Positions 62,669 through 64,000 of a stretch of DNA of 64,000 nt are shown piece after piece (the first letter of the stretch is position 1; every line of letters starts with the position of its first letter). The notes beneath the pieces are model-generated. The model made no database searches. It worked only from the letters and a program-made list of their open reading frames with translations, and was not told where the DNA came from. A program made the position numbers and the translations under genes. The stretch spans positions 60,731 through 124,730 of the forward strand of contig NZ_SNZH01000021.1 of assembly GCF_004363655.1 (NCBI RefSeq). The letters run 5' to 3'. The stretch is from Tahibacter aquaticus (GTDB lineage: Bacteria > Pseudomonadota > Gammaproteobacteria > Xanthomonadales > Rhodanobacteraceae).

Positions 62669-63454
62669 GTGTCTGCGACGAATCTCACTGCTGATCTGTA
62701 CTTTGTTTCCGCGCTGCGCGCCGGCGCCGACCGATCGCGCACGCGGTTGCTGCCGCTGGCGAACCTGAAAGAGCCGCTGGCGCCCCATGGCCGCTTCGCC
62801 CAGCGCATGCTGCTGGCTTTGCAGAGCCTGGGCTACATCGAGCCGGAGCTGTCTCTGTCGTGGGCCGACGACTGGCTGGATTCTCGCGACTGGCTCTCGC
62901 ACGGGTTTGAGCACATTGGCTGGCGGATCTTGCGCTCGCCGGGAGCGTGCACCGCGGCGATTCACGTATGGAGCGGCGAACTCTGCACGAGTGCCGATGC
63001 GCTTAAGACCTGGGCCGTCGTTTGGGAGAGCCTGGCGCTGGCGGAGGTGGCCGAATATGCCCAGTGCTCCCTCGCGGACACGGGGTTCAATCCGAATTGG
63101 GCGAACGATGCGACCGAGGCACTGCAGGCCGGACTCGCCCAGTTCAGCATCCATCAAATCATGTATTTGGTGCACATCGCGCTCCGCTCACTCGCCCTAG
63201 AGCAGCGGCGACCGTTCTCACGCAACGGCAAGCCCGGTCACGCGTTTTCCGCGGCCATCCGCAACTACGTACGGCGAGCAGTCGCGGAACGGTGGATGAT
63301 TCGCGGCATGGCACATCCTTCGGAGCAGCCGCGCAGCGCGATCACCGCCGTGTTTGCCGAGGCGGTCACCGGCCTTGGAGAGCGGTACTACACCGAACGC
63401 CCGTCGCTCGATGCGCTGGTGCGCACCGTGGCATCGCGCCAGGCCCACCAGTGA
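62669..63454 (+). CDS. Unknown protein, possible Xre-controlled accessory/defence gene
   Basis: Protein of 261 residues, GTG start at 62669. Mostly helical; no signal, no spans. Trp/Asp-rich segments (WADDWLDSRDWLSHGFEHIGW) and a basic C-terminal helix (AAIRNYVRRAVAERWMIRG) are notable, but no known motif or family was recognised. Divergence from an Xre regulator and a tight SseB-like gene downstream (17 bases) suggest a regulated two-gene operon. Confidence 0.7.
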   Translation: MSATNLTADLYFVSALRAGADRSRTRLLPLANLKEPLAPHGRFAQRMLLALQSLGYIEPELSLSWADDWLDSRDWLSHGFEHIGWRILRSPGACTAAIHVWSGELCTSADALKTWAVVWESLALAEVAEYAQCSLADTGFNPNWANDATEALQAGLAQFSIHQIMYLVHIALRSLALEQRRPFSRNGKPGHAFSAAIRNYVRRAVAERWMIRGMAHPSEQPRSAITAVFAEAVTGLGERYYTERPSLDALVRTVASRQAHQ

Positions 63455-63470
63455 TCCCTACAGAGCCGCG

Positions 63471-63910
63471 ATGATGGACTTGCCCCCCCCATGTACCTGA
63501 CGGCACCGCACTCGAAGAATTGCTCAGGAAGTCCAGCGAAGAAGCCGCGTGGCGCCCCGCGTTCTACCGCCAACTTCTGGATAGTCGCGTTCTGGCGATC
63601 GTCCCGGACAAGATACAGCCACGTCACGTCGCCCGCGTTGACCGCCTTTACTTCGTGCAGTGGAAACGCATCGACGGCACCGCCGCCATTCCGTTTTTCT
63701 CGTCCGCAAGAACGTTCTTCGAAGCGGTGCCGGAGGGAGCTCAGTGCCTGGTGCTACATACACGACAGCTCCTCGAGCTGACACGCGGCGCGATCCTCCA
63801 TTTGAATCCATACAGCGAATTCAATGTCGAACTCACCCCGTCCGACGCCGAGGCGCTGCTTTCCGAAGGGGCGCTGGTCGTACCCGAGCGCTTCGAGCTG
63901 CAATCGAGCT
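63471..63910 (+). pseudogene. SseB-like domain protein, frameshifted and truncated
   Basis: From 63493 the frame reads VPDGTALEELLRKSS, AWRPAFYRQLLDSRVLAIV, AAIPFFSSARTFFEA, LHLNPYSEFNVELTPSDAEA, an SseB N-terminal domain. ATG at 63471 gives MMDLPP but the run of eight C (63483-63490) shifts it out of frame; seven C would join the two. After about 63910 (ERFELQSS) the homology ends and an IS3-family transposase begins in another frame. Two lesions make it a pseudogene unless the C tract is phase-variable or a read error. Confidence 0.65.
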
Positions 63911-64000
63911 CGACCGCCGACCGAAGTGATGAAGCGGTTCATCGACGAGAACCGGAACGTCTACGGGGTCGAGCCGATCTGCAAGGTGTTGCCGATCGCC
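63911..64000 (+). mobile_element. IS3-family transposase OrfB fragment, runs off the window
   Basis: From about 63929 one frame reads MKRFIDENRNVYGVEPICKV, the well-conserved start of IS3-family OrfB. There is no orfA or left inverted repeat to its left, only the SseB-like gene, so the left part of the element is missing. The rest lies outside the window. Confidence 0.65.

Noticed and set aside
62138..63175. Minus-strand frame of 345 codons across the Xre gene and its divergent neighbour
   Set aside because: It runs through the regulatory region and is not protein-like.

Overview
The window is a 64 kb stretch of high-GC proteobacterial DNA. Gene content (UbiB kinase, c-type cytochromes, Cus-type RND pump, MerR regulator, IS21/IS256/IS3 and Tn7-like elements) suggests a Gamma- or Betaproteobacterium with a respiratory, metal-exposed lifestyle, but I cannot fix the genus from sequence alone. 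No rRNA, tRNA or CRISPR array was seen. Most large open frames opposite the real genes in the left half are GC-rich shadows.

Positions 1-15742 hold one long minus-strand gene string with many 4-base stop/start overlaps. It starts at a MerR-type promoter and regulator gene. It then encodes a small DUF5676 membrane protein, a frameshifted porin, two cytochromes c, a DUF2933 protein, an isoprenylcysteine-methyltransferase-like membrane protein, a P1B copper-type ATPase and three tandem small exported proteins. It continues into a metabolic set: beta-CASP nuclease, AMP/thymidine phosphorylase, PRPP synthase, phosphoketolase and UbiB-type kinase. Positions 15988-19054 carry a small Cys/His-rich protein, an MFS exporter and an MgtC/DUF4010 membrane protein. 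Positions 19051-25591 are a second metal-promoter operon with DUF2933, methyltransferase-like and periplasmic proteins plus a complete YbhGFSR-type ABC exporter. Positions 25610-31971 are a CusABC-type RND efflux operon preceded by a paralogue of the small Cys/His-rich gene. An ATP-grasp gene follows at 32136-33449.

From about 33.5 kb the DNA is a mosaic accessory island with more A/T-ending codons. An IS21 element with a broken istA sits beside the tail of a RES toxin gene. Next come a RadC-like gene, a three-gene methyltransferase / zinc-ribbon ATPase / HEPN operon that looks like an uncharacterised defence module, a tyrosine recombinase, a RES-ParS type toxin-antitoxin pair, and a four-gene Shango-like defence operon (TerB-domain protein, DUF2791 ATPase, AlbA_2 protein, Lhr-like helicase). 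A scar region follows with an IS256 remnant and a headless DUF11 surface protein. A Tn7-like transposition operon (TnsA-like, TnsB, TnsC, TniQ) has a TnsA that lacks the catalytic residues. The right edge holds an orphan antitoxin, two related small DNA-binding-like proteins, an Xre regulator divergent from a gene of unknown function, and an SseB-like gene that is frameshifted in a C tract and cut by an IS3-family transposase fragment.

So the left half is chromosomal-type metal resistance and metabolism, and the right half is a defence and mobile-element island. Several single-base frameshifts (porin, istA, SseB-like) may be real inactivations or sequencing errors; reads would be needed to tell.
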